This document shows, one piece after another, positions 23,513-35,220 of a stretch of DNA of 64,000 bases. Made by a program: the position numbers and the translations under genes. The stretch comes from Synaphobranchus kaupii (Eukaryota; Chordata; Actinopteri; Anguilliformes; Synaphobranchidae): NCBI GenBank assembly GCA_029718625.1, contig JAINUF010000032.1, positions 496,001 to 560,000 on the forward strand. Direction: 5' to 3'. Every line of letters starts with the position of its first letter. The stretch's first letter is position 1. The notes under the pieces are model-generated. The model ran no database searches. It was not told the origin of the DNA and was given only the letters and a program-made list of their open reading frames with translations.

Positions 23513-26500
23513 TTATTTCCCCATTAGGAACTTCTTGGTATTTCTTTCTGGCCTCAGTAGGATGATGTAACACTTTGGGGCAAAAATACAGAGCAGGAGC
23601 CCAAAGCTGGAGGCCAGGATGGCGAATATCTCCACGGCAACTGTGTATTTCCCCGGGGAACTGACGTAGGCGGGGACGAAGGCGATCCAGACGGCGCAGA
23701 AGATGAGCATGCTGAAGGTGATGAACTTGGCCTCATTGAAGTTGTCTGGGAGCTTCCTGGCCAAAAAAGCCAGCAGGAAGCAAATGGCCGCCAGCAGGCC
23801 GATGTAGCCCAGGATGCAGCCAAACCCCAGCGCTGACCCAACCGCACACTCCAGAATGAGCTTTGACCCCTGGAACCCCGTATTGCGGTGTGGGTAAGGG
23901 GGACTGAGGGAGAGCCATAAGATGATGATGAACACCTGGACACAGGTGAAGAGGAGCACACTACCCCGCTGCTGACCCAGCCCAAACCACTTCATCATGT
24001 TGGCGCCAGGCCTGGCGGACCGGAACGCAACCAGAACCACAATGGTTTTTACCAGGATGCAGGAGAGGCAGAGTACAAAGCTGATCCCAAAGAACACATG
24101 CTGGGCCAGGCACGACCACTCTGAGGGCCGGCCCACAAACACCAGCGCACACAGGAAGCAGAGTGAGAGGGACAGCAGCAACAGGAAGCTCAGCTCTGAG
24201 TTATTAGCCTTTACTAGAGGGGTGTGTCTGTGGTACAGGAAGACCACGCCCACTGCCACTGTCATGCCACTGCCAGACAAGGCTATGGTTGTCAGGGTCA
24301 TGCCCATTGTGTCATTAAATGACAGAAACTCCACCTCACGAGGAATACATTCATTCCTGTGACTGTTTGACCAGAACTCTACAGGACAGTGTTTGCATTC
24401 CAGTGATCCTGAAGGAAAGATTGCAAAAATACATATATCAAATTTAATTTAATTGTCATACAGATCCACTATAAATTACAGGCTTTCACTGGAGTTCAAT
24501 AACAAAGACAGGCCACACACTGACATGTACTGTGTGCTGCAGGACAGCAGAGGACCTTTTTGAACAATACAGAAAATTACCCCCCCCCCCCCCCCCCCCA
24601 ATTAGCCTAACCTGTATGTCTTTTTAGATTGTGGGAGAAAAATTGAGTATCTGGAGTAAACCCACACAAACACGTGGAGAATATGCAAACTAAATGCTAA
24701 TTCGCAGAAAATCCAATATGGCGGACTTTATCTGTCCTCAAGGCAAATTTGTTCATCATGAGCAGAGGGACCTGTACACCAAATGTTCTGACTCTAGGTC
24801 AAACGGGGCGTTGTCAGTTGGCGTGTCAATATCAAGATTTTGTCACATGAACTACAGCGAGTAGCCTATCGCCACCAAATTTGGGGAGGGCTTGTGGGAT
24901 GACACCTTATAACTATGTGCCAAGTTGCATAAGAATCAGCCAAGCAGTTAAGGAAAAACACAGAAAAATTATATTTAAAACAAAATGGCGGCCAATTCAA
25001 GATGGCGCCGACCCATGTAGTACATATCTATGTTCCAAATCTGGGCCTTTGTCACTCTAGCATGTTTGAGATCTCTGCAAAGGAACAGTGATTTTTAGTG
25101 AATTTGTAAATATTTCTTTATATTTGGATGTCTATAATGCCACCACGTGGCTCAATTGGGTTAAAACTGCAGGGCTGAAGTCTTGATGTGACTCGTAATA
25201 GACCTACCAAGTTTCATGACATTAAGTCAAACGGTTTCTGAATTATTAGCATTTTTGTGATAAGCCACGCCCACTGAAAATTTATTGGCTTGTCATTCTG
25301 CCATTTTCTCACCTAGGCCTTAGATAAGTTATTTTTTATACGGAGGCACATGAGATGAGTCCTTCAGGTTTCGTGCAAATTGGTCAAATTTTGTCGGAGG
25401 AGTAGCATTTTAAGTGTTTTACAAAAAATGCGAATTAGCGGAAAATCCAATATGGCGGACTTTATGGGTCCTTCAGACAAATTTGTCCATCATGTACATC
25501 AAATTATGTACATCAAAAATAATTTGATGTACATCAAATTATTTACTAAGTAAAACGGGGCATCGACAGTGAGCATGTGAATGTCAAAATTTGTCATGTG
25601 CACTACAGCGCCAACAGGTGTTCAATCTGCGTCATAATTTACGGGATCCAAGAGTTTGACCATCCCAACAAGCCTGCCAAGTTTGGTGCTTCTAGGCCAA
25701 AGTAGCTCACGGAATTTTAGGTGAAGGGAGAAAAAAGAAAAGAAAAAAATAATCCAAACAAAAACAATAAGGTACCAGCAGCTTTGCTGCTCGGTCCCCT
25801 AATAAGTAAATGAGTAGAAGAGTAGAAGCTAAAGAGGTTCATTATTACCTGTCTGGTTGCTGACGGACCCGTCTGCACAGGGAAGGCAGTCGAAGCAGCA
25901 GATGGGCTCTCCCTTCCTCACAGCCTTGCGTGTTCCTGGGGGGCATTCCTTCGAACACACAGAGAGTGGAACCTGCGCACATCACCAAAACACCACAGAG
26001 GAAGAAGACACAGTGAGATAAATGTACTTACAGGAAGCACTGCTGTGAATCTTTCTTTTTGGCTGAGAAGGTGACGTAAGCTAAGAGACGACAGTTTCTG
26101 TAATCACTGACAGACCCAGTGACTGACTGAGAGCCTACTGCAATTTTTATGTTTCATCACTAGACATTTGCACCCACAGAAAAGTGCCTCCAGTTAATTT
26201 AATCTCTGTTCTCCAGTTTAACTGGAATAAATGACGAAATCCATAAAACAGACAGCACTGAGGCTTGGTGAGAGGAATCAAATTAGCATTAGCACAGAAA
26301 AAAACGTGTTATTTTTTGAAAAATTTTAATTTTCTCAGTGGGCAACCAATATTAAAGGCAATTTAAAATGCAATCAATTTTATGTAATTTAACCCACATT
26401 CTATATTAATATTAAGGAGTAGGATGCTGTACTGAAGCAACTGAACTAATGTACATTTCTCAGGGGCAACAACAGCAGTATCTCTAAGTTTGGCAGTGCC

Positions 26501-29316
26501 TCTTACCGTATTAGTACCACCGACCCACACAATGGCTGAATCATTCATGTGGAGCTCAGACCCTTTCATTTTCCCGATGGTGACGTACTTCAGTGAGCCA
26601 TCAGGGCTGTCCTGCCAGCTCACAATGTCGTACACCGCCCTAATGTCCCCCCGCTCAATGTGGATCTCATCTCCCAGCTGGGTGGTGAACTGCACCTGGC
26701 TAAGGTGACGTATCAGCTGGGGAAAAAGAACAAAGTCTGATTGAGTTTTTGATGGAGACTCAGGGCAGTGTGTGGAGGTCCCTTTGTCAATGCCAGTGAA
26801 TGGAGGATGAGGCTTCAAAAATGCTGAATTGGCTGTAGTGGCCACGCGCTTCAAATTAATTGGAATTACTCACACTAAACAGATGTTGTTAGTCCCTTGC
26901 TCTGTATCATATTACCTGCCTTTTCACGATTTTAAATTCTGCAACACTAAACTGAATGCTCCTGTTTCGGTTGGAGATCCTCGGTGGTGGCACAGTGTGG
27001 GCTCCTGTCGGTGGCGTTCTTTCCAGTGCATGACAGCTGGCTGTGGAGTGCATGGGCCACAGCATATACAGCCAGGTAGATGTTGTAGGTTGTTCTCAGC
27101 TGAGAGGTGTCTGTGAAGATATTCTGCGCTGACTGCAGTATCTGTGTCCCTACACAAGGGGGCAGCAGCTGTAAGGCAGAAGAATTCCCCCCAACTGGGT
27201 TGCACCCAAACAAGAGTCCCCACAGCTCCCGCATCAGAGTGCTCCCAGGCTCATGGGAGGGGTGGAGGCTGCGCAGGTGTTCCTCCAGCCCCGGGATGGG
27301 AGCGCTGCGGATGGCCACTCCCAGGACGCCCTGGGCAATGCTGGAGAGGGCGGTGTTCCGCAGCAGCCTGTCGCTAGTGCTCCATGCCTCGCTGGCCAGG
27401 AACTGTCTGCCCGTTACGTTACGCCTGATCAGCTCCAGGAGCAGCGTCTCCACATCCGTGTACCAGGCAAACAGCAGGATCACGCGAGCAGAGGATTGCT
27501 CCACCACTGCCGCCGCCCGAGCCACATCCTGCTCCAAGCGATTCCGTGACAACGTTGTGATGAACGCCAGGCACACCCCGGCTCCCACCACCTCCTCAGA
27601 GAATGTCTGAATCAACGAGAGCCCGTATTCATTGTCTTCGGCGATGGCTCCCACCCAGGTCCAGCCAAAGCGCTTGGCCAACTGCGCCATGGTCCGAGCC
27701 TGGTAGAAATCGCTGGGGATCGTCCGGAAGAAGTTAGGAAACTCACGCCTGTTGCTAAGACAAGCACAGCTGGCAAGATAACTGACCTGAAGTACACAAG
27801 ATAACAAAAAAACATATACTGTGAACAAACAAGATGTATTGCACATGCATAGGATACATTGAAAATAAAGGAAAAGGCACACAAGCAGCGTTTGTCAGAT
27901 ATTGTATGTTTATTATTACTTATTTATATAATAAACTATTTTTCAATAAAATACACAAATTAATATGTACTTGTGCAACTGGATATAAGAATATCTTATT
28001 AAATATAATCAGATTTTATTCAATTTCATTTTATGAGTAATTGGCCAGCTAAACAAAAACATTGACGATAACTCACCTATTCAGCTAGTTCTGACACTTA
28101 TATCCATACTTGTATGTTTTATTGTTATCAGCAGATAAAATATATTTTTGTCCACTTTTTAAACACCATTTTTACATCATAGAATATATAGAAAATATAC
28201 CCAAATAGTTATTTTTACAGGTCTGACCTCTAGATAAAATGAAAACCTAATCTCTCAAGTTTTTACCTGCTCTTGCTCCATATATGTCCAGTGCAAGATA
28301 TATAGTGCATATAACATAATATCCATATGTAAAATGTTCAAAAATTATTTTTATTAAGGGTGTATTAGATCTTACTTAAACTATAGGTACCTGATTTTTA
28401 AGTCAGGTGGTACCACAACACCATTCCCCCTCAGTATTTAACACCATAACCCACTGGTGTAATGTCCAGTGCTCTAACAGCTTGTGACTGACCAGAGGAA
28501 TGCCCAGTGGTCCCAGAGTTCTGGATAGGATGATAGACTGTCTCGAAGTAGCCTCCCCAATGATGACCGGGACCTTGCTGCAAGTGTGGTTTCGTCCACT
28601 GACCAGGGCTAGGGCCCCCCGCAGGGACCAGGGGTGCTGCCCGCAGCTGTCCATGATCCTGTACCCCAATTTGACCCCCGGCAGCAGGTAGGGGTTCTGG
28701 TTAATCTCTTCCACCGCAAACACCATGCCCTGTGCCCAGCGCACTGACCGTGCCAGGAGTCTGACAAGGTAAAAACCACATCCCAGCATCAGAATCACAG
28801 CCTACCGTCTTTAACTTTCAGTACCAGATTCAGATAAAAACATGAAAAGAACAATGAATTCCTAACAACAAGGAAATAGTCTGTAGAGAGAAATTATTCA
28901 ATCTACTTGGTCCTCAGTAAAAACGAAAGATTTCTTTCATAATGAAATTCTTAAAAACATACATAGAAGTATGTAATTTAAAAACATACATAGAAGCAAA
29001 AACAAAAAAATTGTACAGGAATTTAAAAAAAAAACCATTTTGTGAATATGATGTTTTATTCCGTACAGAAATCAGAAACTGACCTCTGGCACTGCGGTAG
29101 CTTCGGGGGCTTGGTGTAGGTAGCGTCTGGAGAGATGGGCTGGCAATGAAGGGGGAAGAGTCCTCCCAAAATGACATCTCCATCCTGAGAGAGGCTGGGG
29201 TCTTCCAGGCTGTTGGAGTATAACCATTGCTGGCACTGCGTCGACAGGCTCCCATCCATCGCCCAGGTCTGGAGTGGCAGGACCAGTAACCACTGCAGGA
29301 AGCTGAGTGGGGACAT
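23513..29316 (-). CDS. OlfC/V2R-like olfactory receptor (gene B), second subfamily; exon 3 donor mutated
   Basis: Exons on the minus strand: 29316-29084, 28760-28493, 27786-26962, 26716-26507, 25972-25849, 24408-23513. With these junctions the product is 851 aa. The ATG at 29316 opens a signal peptide ([18 protein letters not shown]). The flytrap domain keeps the amino-acid pocket by eye-alignment: S150, S173, D193, Y221, E300. Exon 5 and early exon 6 supply the nine-cysteine linker ([20 protein letters not shown]). Exon 6 has the [12 protein letters not shown] and '[16 protein letters not shown]' signatures. Every intron is GT-AG except intron 3, where CAG is followed by GA at 26961-26960; paralogue C has GT there. 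Read-through meets a stop four codons on. A GT nine bases downstream would keep the frame (adds E-H-S). It is therefore either functional through a shifted donor, a fresh pseudogene, or carries a sequence error. Confidence 0.85.
24581..24700 (-). repeat. Poly-C tract and fragment of the tRNA-related dispersed repeat
   Basis: A run of about 19 C is followed by 'attagcctaacctgtatgtc' and 'cacgtggagaatatgc', matching part of the repeats at 22.6 and 45.1 kb. It lies in gene B intron 5. Confidence 0.6.
24695..25800. repeat. Long dispersed repeat with internal duplication in gene B intron 5
   Basis: The motif 'gaaaatccaatatggcggac' occurs at about 24707 and again at about 25441, each followed by a 'caaatttgt..catcatg' block, so the element is partly duplicated in tandem. 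It ends 'ctttgctgctcggtccccta'. It shares blocks with 790-1250. There is no coding capacity. Class unknown. Confidence 0.65.
26960..26961 (-). other. Disrupted splice donor of gene B exon 3
   Basis: Minus-strand sequence is CAG|GAGCATTCAG. The same place in locus C (44463-44475) is CAG|GTGCATTCAG. The T-to-A change destroys the GT. Confidence 0.8.
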
Positions 29317-30190
29317 AGCGGAGCTGGACTGACCAGCCTCTCTCTGAGCCCCGGCTTCTAAGTCCTTGCCATGCAGCTGAAGTGAATATTTGTAATGGCC
29401 ACTGTGTCCTGAGGGGCCGAGGAGAACTCTGGATTGAGCAGTAAACAGGGACCATGGGAGAGGGCAACCTCCCCTTCCCATGAGCCTCTCTGTGCGTGAG
29501 GTAATTTTTGGATGAGTAGCGATGAGTGTGCAGGTCAGTGACACTGTGCAGGGGGTCAGAGAGGGTGGGGCTGGTGAGGATGGGCAGCTGGGTGTAAAAG
29601 GGGGCATCACAGCAACAAAGATGAATTTCAGAATCTTTCACATTGTTTTTGTCTTGTTCTTTTGAAAGTACATTTTCTCTTTCACGTCTGATGAAAAAGG
29701 GTTCATATCAGGTCAGTGCACTGAGGGTTACTTAATCAGTTAATCAGATAAAAATCATGTTTGTATGCCTTCAGCCAGAAAGGCCTCTCATGAGAATATA
29801 GGCCGCTGTTTACAACCTCAAAATATCAGTACACAGACAGGAGCCTGGGAGGATCTTCAAACACAAACAAGCAGGGACTGGGACTGGGGCAGTGGACTCC
29901 TTTCCCCATCCCTGAATTAGACCCAGGGGGCATAGCTCATAAACATGATTTCATCACGATTGGGGCGGTTGGGCCAATAGGCCTCAGGTGTGAGCTGTTT
30001 CTCTAACTGCTGCACATTTCACGAGCAATTAGGCCCCATTTTCAGAGGAAAGGGAGTGTGAATGAGGAGATTATGGGATGGGAGGGGCAGTATGTCCCAG
30101 ACGGGTTTAAATCACTGTCACCTGAGCACCAGAAGTACAAGACACAGGTAACCATGAGGGGGGGGGCGGAGAAGTAAAGGGCATAGATGG
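29317..30190 (-). promoter_or_regulatory. 5' flank of gene B, inverted copy of 41260-42094
   Basis: The sequence upstream of the start ('gggccgaggagaac', 'gaggagattatggg', 'gggcctaattgctcgtga' in either orientation) is repeated in inverse orientation ahead of locus C. No clear TATA box was found. It carries the promoter by position only. Confidence 0.55.
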
Positions 30191-30550
30191 TCCTTAGAGG
30201 TGATAATTGAATTACACCGTAATGTCCCAACCAGTCGAAGGCATATACACATCAGGGCATGACCCTAAACTCAGAACACCCTTCAGATCAGTGACAGAGA
30301 GTTCCACTGGAACAAGCTGGAGCCTCAGATAATGCAAATGATTGGACAAGAATGTGGGGGCCTGTGGCTTGACTCCTTTCTCTGTTCAGGGAAGCGTTTC
30401 ATCCATAACTGTTCCATCGCATGATTTCATTGGTTATCTGATAGTTCTAATAGCTCTAAAGCATAACCAAGTAAACAGGGATAAACCATGTCTGTCAAGT
30501 ATGATCCATGACTGTCAATCTTCCAGTCTGCCAGTGAGAACTGCTTAAAA
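30191..30550. other. Intergenic DNA
   Basis: The last 60 bp correspond to DNA left of the element at 3170. Otherwise nothing recognisable. Confidence 0.4.
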
Positions 30551-31230
30551 CAGCAAATAGTGATTAATGTTCTTTTCAGAGGACTTCAGATGCCTACTCA
30601 AAGTGGTGCACTCCAATGGACCGAGTAGATAATGGTGTTCCTCGTTTAGCTGAGGGTGAGGTGGCTTGAGAGAAAGGAGAGAGAACACTTCTTTGCTGCC
30701 TGTTGCACCTGCCCGACATTCTAACACTGACGTGTATTACTGCACAATGATAGCTTCATTGTGTGGGTACGGCTGGTCATGAAGAACAGTTGTCATGTCA
30801 AGGTCAGCTGTGGTATAACCATTATCACACTGGATTTACAGTTCAGGGGCAGACTATCCATTCTCTTTGACTCTGTTCAGTCTTTCATATTCAGCGGAAA
30901 TCAGTTCCAACGCCAATGAATAGTGTGAACATGGAGAGAGCATCACACATAAAATTGTTTGTGTTTGTTTGTAACATGAATGTTTATACTGAAATTACAC
31001 ATTCAATGAAGACAACAGGGGACAGAGTTTTTTCATTTATTGGATGAGAATAAGTGCAGTTAAAGATTAGGAAAAAAAATCTCTCATTATTAGGCATTGT
31101 CTCACTGACTTGTGTCTTCATGACTAATCCATGCTACTCAGCAATTGTAGCCATTTAAATATTATATAAATTATATATCATCAGTCTCTCTGTTATAGGC
31201 TACTTAGAGCTTAAAAAATATAACCCAAAC
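30551..31230. repeat. Duplicated intergenic block U, copy 2
   Basis: Direct copy of 4271-4830. It includes about 145 bp (about 30605-30750) not present in the first copy. Confidence 0.7.
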
Positions 31231-31264
31231 ATGTACACATACAGGGATGGCAGGTATGCCATCT

Positions 31265-31570
31265 GCAAAGTTACGGTTCGGAGCATGCCCCATACCTGTA
31301 CAGCACAGACAGTTTGGCAATTTTCAGGGTTTCCTACAGAAATAACCACAATGACCACGGATTCTCAGACCTTAAGAACATTAACGTCTATACCTTCTAA
31401 CCTCATGTAAACGCACAGCATTCAGATACTTCACAGATCTACACAATAACGCTCCAAACTTGGGTTATTTTTGCAGTTATTCTCCTTCTTCTTCCTGCCG
31501 ATTTTGTCATCACAAATACTCCATGCCCTAAAAGAATAATTCTCCCCATTGGATAACAACATCTGATCTG
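31265..31570. repeat. Inverted copy of 50335-50640
   Basis: The inverse of this block appears upstream of gene D (shared 'cagggtttcct', 'gtggttatt/aataaccac', 'aaacttgggttatttttgca'). No ORF. It is another trace of receptor-block duplication. Confidence 0.6.
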
Positions 31571-31900
31571 CCATTAACAAAATCTGATTAAAGTAGTCAA
31601 GTAGCCAAATTCAGGATATACAGGCAAAATTAACGATGTGCACATGTAATGCTTTTGATTGATATATAAGGATGTGAACATGTGATGTTTTTGGACATAT
31701 AAGGAAGTCCACATGTGATGTGTCAGCCAAGAGAACATATTTTTAAATAATCATTTCACATGCAAACCCCACATAATATTCTTTCATGACTCAGATACCT
31801 CCATGACAACAAGGTAGGCCATGAATCTTCTGACTCAATTTGTAACTGTTAACCCCAGACAGCACACTGAGCACATGTAGGCCTCTGTCTGTGGGAGATA

Positions 31901-32125
31901 CAGTGCATCCGGAAAGTATTCACAGCGGTTCACTTTTTCCACATTTTGTTCTGTTACAGCCTTATTCCAAAATTGATTAAATTCATTTTTTCCCTCAAAA
32001 ATTCTACACACAACACCCCATAATGACAATGTGAAAAAAGTTTTTTTGAGATTTTTGCAAATTTATTAAAAATAAAAAAATAAAATTTCTCATTTACATA
32101 AGTATTCATACCCTTTGCTTTAACG
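31901..32125. mobile_element. Tc1-family terminal inverted repeat, orphan
   Basis: Starts CAGTGCATCCGGAAAG right after TA, followed by the 'ttccacattttgtt' and 'cataatgaca' blocks common to fish Tc1 ends. It passes directly into the foldback-family half at 32126. No matching right terminus was found. Confidence 0.7.
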
Positions 32126-32515
32126 TATTTTTAAAGTATCATATTTCATATTTGGTCGCATATCCTTTACATGCTGTTACTTCCTGAAGTCTGTGACCAT
32201 CAACATCAAAAAACTGTCGATATCTTATTTTCAGGTACTGTTACAAGCGATACTATAACCTCTCTGCATTTGAATGGATCTCTATGGAAATTGGGGGGTG
32301 AGACTAGATTCAGCTGTAAATTACACTGGTACAGTATGGAACACATGGCTGGCTAAATGGCTGTAAGTTATCAAGGGTCTGAGCTATCAAACGAGCCCCA
32401 AAACCATCACTCTGTTGCTAAATATGGAGTAGATGTGGATGGATCACTTTAAGGGTTGTTTCTCCTGACTTTTTTCCCCATAGAGTTCTATAGGAAAATG
32501 AGTCCAGTTAAAATT
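32126..32515. repeat. Half copy of the foldback-element family
   Basis: It matches one arm plus the centre of the palindrome at 11122-12293 (shared 'ggtactgttacaagcgata', 'ttggggggtgagactag'). It stops just past the centre, so the second arm is absent. Confidence 0.75.
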
Positions 32516-33125
32516 AAAAATGAAACTACTGAAGTGTAGCTAGCTAGTCAGCATTGGCATATGGCATCAATTATCATAATTAACGTTAACGGCTTACTAA
32601 TGACGGGATGTTGCCTAATGTCTTTTGCTCTTTCTCTCTCTCTCTCCCTCTCTCTGTCTCTCTCTCTCGGCCTCTCTCTGCCCCCCCCCCCCCCCATCCA
32701 TCCCTACCACCACCTTTTAACCTAATACCATGCCCATGTTGTGTTTAAGTCCCTTTTATAGAGTGTAGGTGCCCCGCCAAATACTGTTCATAGACACTTC
32801 TGGACAAGTCAGCCCTATTCATGTGATTATTTAGACTGGCAATCCCGTGGAAGGTAAACCCTGTCCGTAAGGTTCCCCGGCATGGACTGACAGTGGTCAT
32901 AACATGCAGTGCTATCATTAATTGTTCCGGTCTTCGCTATGAGTGTTAATGCCTAAGCCCTCAACTCCCACAGTCTTCTCCTGCCATTCCCTAAAGGACA
33001 CCCACAGCCACAAGTGCAAACAAGTGCAAACAAGTGCAACCGGTCCCACACCCTGCCGCGGGAAGCTAGCCTAAGCAACTGCCGTCAGCAGTCCACCCAA
33101 TTGGATCCAGGCTAAAGGAGCCAAA

Positions 33126-33300
33126 ATGGATTCCGACAGGGAAAGAGGAGCTTCCCCACCCGTCAGAAGAGAGGCCCTGACTGCACTTTGCCACCTGTGG
33201 ATCGTCCAGCTTCCTGTCACAGGAGACAGAGCCCCCCGCACGCCGTGCACAACTGGTAGAGACACTGTGGAGTAGGTTGCATTTCACTCACGCAATTGCA
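33126..33300 (+). pseudogene. Broken copy of the small ORF in tandem unit 1
   Basis: It starts ATGGATTCCGACAGGG like the 34171 ORF, but has six C instead of five near 33233, which shifts the frame early. Confidence 0.5.
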
Positions 33301-33590
33301 ACACTAATGGAATAAGCACTGCATGTTATCCAAGGAAGTCCAGGGAGCCTCTTCCCTTGCCAGTCCAGATACCCTGACACTGGAGAAGGAATTGACTGAA
33401 CCAAGGTGCCATGACAGCAGTGAAAAAAAATAATAAATGTCTGCACCACACCGGATCATCACAATGGGACTAGTAAACTGGACATGGACTAATTGTTTTA
33501 AAGATGGTTAGTGAACCATTAGGACACTTGTTTTCATGCAGCTATCATTGTACAATGATATAATGTCCAAATGTGTGGTTGTTATGATGA

Positions 33591-33633
33591 TGGAACGATA
33601 GGCTCTTAGCAGCTGCATGCACCTATCGTTCCA
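33591..33633 (+). other. 12-bp hairpin 1, upstream of a purine tract
   Basis: The arms TGGAACGATAGG and CCTATCGTTCCA pair perfectly around a 19-nt loop containing 'agctgcatgca'. Hairpin 2 at 34639-34681 has the same geometry with different paired bases. The purine tract begins directly after it. Confidence 0.8.
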
Positions 33634-34170
33634 AGAGAGGGAATGACGGGATGTTGCCTAATGTCTTTTGCTCTTTCTCTCTCTCTCTCTCTCTCTCCCT
33701 CTCTCTGTCTCTCTCTCTCGGCCTCTCTCTGCCCCCCCCCCCCCCCCCCCATCCATCCCTACCACCACCTTTTAAACTAATACCATGCCCATGTTGTGTT
33801 TAAGTCCCTTTTATAGAGTGTAGGTGCCCCGCCAAATACTGTTCATAGACACTTCTGGACAAGTCAGCCCTATTCATGTGATTATTTAGACTGGCAATCC
33901 CGTGGAAGGTAAACCCTGTCCGTAAGGTTCCCCGGCATGGACTGACAGTGGTCATAACATGCAGTGCTATCATTAATTGTTCCGGTCTTCGCTATGAGTG
34001 TTAATGCCTAAGCCCTCAACTCCCACAGTCTTCTCCTGCCATTCCCTAAAGGACACCCACAGCCACAAGTGCAAACAAGTGCAACCGGTCCCACACCCTG
34101 CCGCGGGAAGCTAGCCTAAGCAACTGCCGTCAGCAGTCCACCCAATTGGATCCAGGCTAAAGGAGCCAAA

Positions 34171-34410
34171 ATGGATTCCGACAGGGAAAGAGGAGCTTCC
34201 CCGCCCGTCAGAAGAGAGGCCCTGACTGCACTTTGCCACCTGTGGATCGTCCAGCTTCCTGTCACAGGAGACAGAGCCCCCGCACGCCGTGCACAACTGG
34301 TAGAGACACTGTGGAGTAGGTTGCATTTCACTCACGCAATTGCAACACTAATGGAAAAAGCACTGCATGTTACCCAAGTCCAGGGAACTTCTGGTCCCTT
34401 GCCAGTCTAG
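34171..34410 (+). CDS. Short gag-like ORF of unknown function
   Basis: 79 codons, starting MDSDRERGASPPVRREALTA, arginine- and leucine-rich, with no recognised domain. Its place after an LTR-like region suggests the truncated start of a retroelement gag. It could be non-coding; support is one open frame that is broken in the sister unit. Confidence 0.3.
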   Translation: MDSDRERGASPPVRREALTALCHLWIVQLPVTGDRAPARRAQLVETLWSRLHFTHAIATLMEKALHVTQVQGTSGPLPV

Positions 34411-34638
34411 ATACCCGGACACTGGAGAAGGAAGAGACTGAACCAGGGTGTCATAACAGCAGCGACACAAAAGAGTGTCTAATAGAGATATGACTCTAGA
34501 TCACAAAGGGACTATTAAACTGGGCATGGACTAAATGTTTTAAAAATGGTTGGTGAACCATTTGGACAGTTGTTTTTGTTGTTAGCAGGTAACTGCATCT
34601 TCAATGTCCAAATGTGTAATGTGATTCCTATTTGGTGA

Positions 34639-34681
34639 TGTAAGAATAGGTTTTTAGCAGGTGCATGCACCTATTCTTACA
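34639..34681 (+). other. 12-bp hairpin 2, upstream of a purine tract
   Basis: The arms TGTAAGAATAGG and CCTATTCTTACA pair perfectly around a 19-nt loop. Compared with hairpin 1, three base pairs differ and all three changes are compensated. Confidence 0.8.
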
Positions 34682-34690
34682 AGAGAGGGA

Positions 34691-35220
34691 TGTAGGATAT
34701 CTAATATTTCCCCCCTTCTCTCTATCTCTGTCTCTCTCTCTCATTCTCAACCCCCCATCAAAGATAAGCCAGTCTGTCATAAATGACCCCTCTCCCCCCC
34801 CTCCCCCACACCTTAACCCAATCAGGACAGGGATGGTCTTCCTGTGGAGGTATTTTATGAGTGTACCGCAGAAAAAGAAGTTAGTCAATTGTGGAGTTTG
34901 TGTGAAGAAGTCATTCTTTTTGGTTCCTCGTGCGTTTCCTTTTGTTCCTGTTCCGCTGGAGGGTAAATAATTTGACAATTTTTGGCTTATCTCTCTCTTT
35001 TCTGGTATATTTCCTAATTAATGTCTGGTTTAATGTCTTCACTTTTGTGAATTATAAGTAGTCAGCCTACAATCCTTCGTGAATGTATGATTCCCAGTCA
35101 TTATTCTAATTGAATGTTTTCATTTAATAAAATTACTTAATCTCAAGACCTGATTTAGACCTTGTTTTGGCTTGTTAGTTGATCCACCAGGTTACTGTTC
35201 GACTTACCTATTAACGAATT
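34691..35220 (+). repeat. Possible diverged third LTR
   Basis: It begins TGTAGGATATC right after the purine tract and has a CT-rich tract. It contains 'taataaaattac' and ends near 'aacgaatttggcg'. It differs strongly from the starts of units 1 and 2. The right border is a guess. Confidence 0.35.

Larger units (their letters stand above)
32601..33643 (+). repeat. Tandem unit 1 (1043 bp), LTR-retroelement-like
   Basis: Starts TGACGGGATG, runs through a (CT)n and poly-C tract, a 'ttttataga' TATA-like motif, and a short gag-like ORF region broken by one extra C. It ends in a 12-bp hairpin (33591-33633) and the purine tract 'aagagaggga'. Unit 2 follows immediately. The layout (TG start, purine tract just upstream of the next TG) suggests LTR and internal sequence in tandem; this is inference. 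Confidence 0.65.
33644..34690 (+). repeat. Tandem unit 2 (1047 bp), LTR-retroelement-like
   Basis: Direct repeat of 32601-33643. The first about 740 bp is nearly identical between units; the last about 300 bp is clearly diverged. It carries the open version of the small ORF and ends with hairpin 2 plus 'aagagaggga', followed by TGTAGGATATC. Confidence 0.7.

Noticed and set aside
26717..26854. N-terminal extension of the exon 4 frame in gene B
   Set aside because: It is intron 3 sequence; the acceptor 'tttttccccag' and the paralogues set the exon start at 26716.
33066..34335. Minus-strand ORFs repeated in both tandem units
   Set aside because: They lie opposite the plus-strand gag-like ORF, break differently in each unit and carry no domain.
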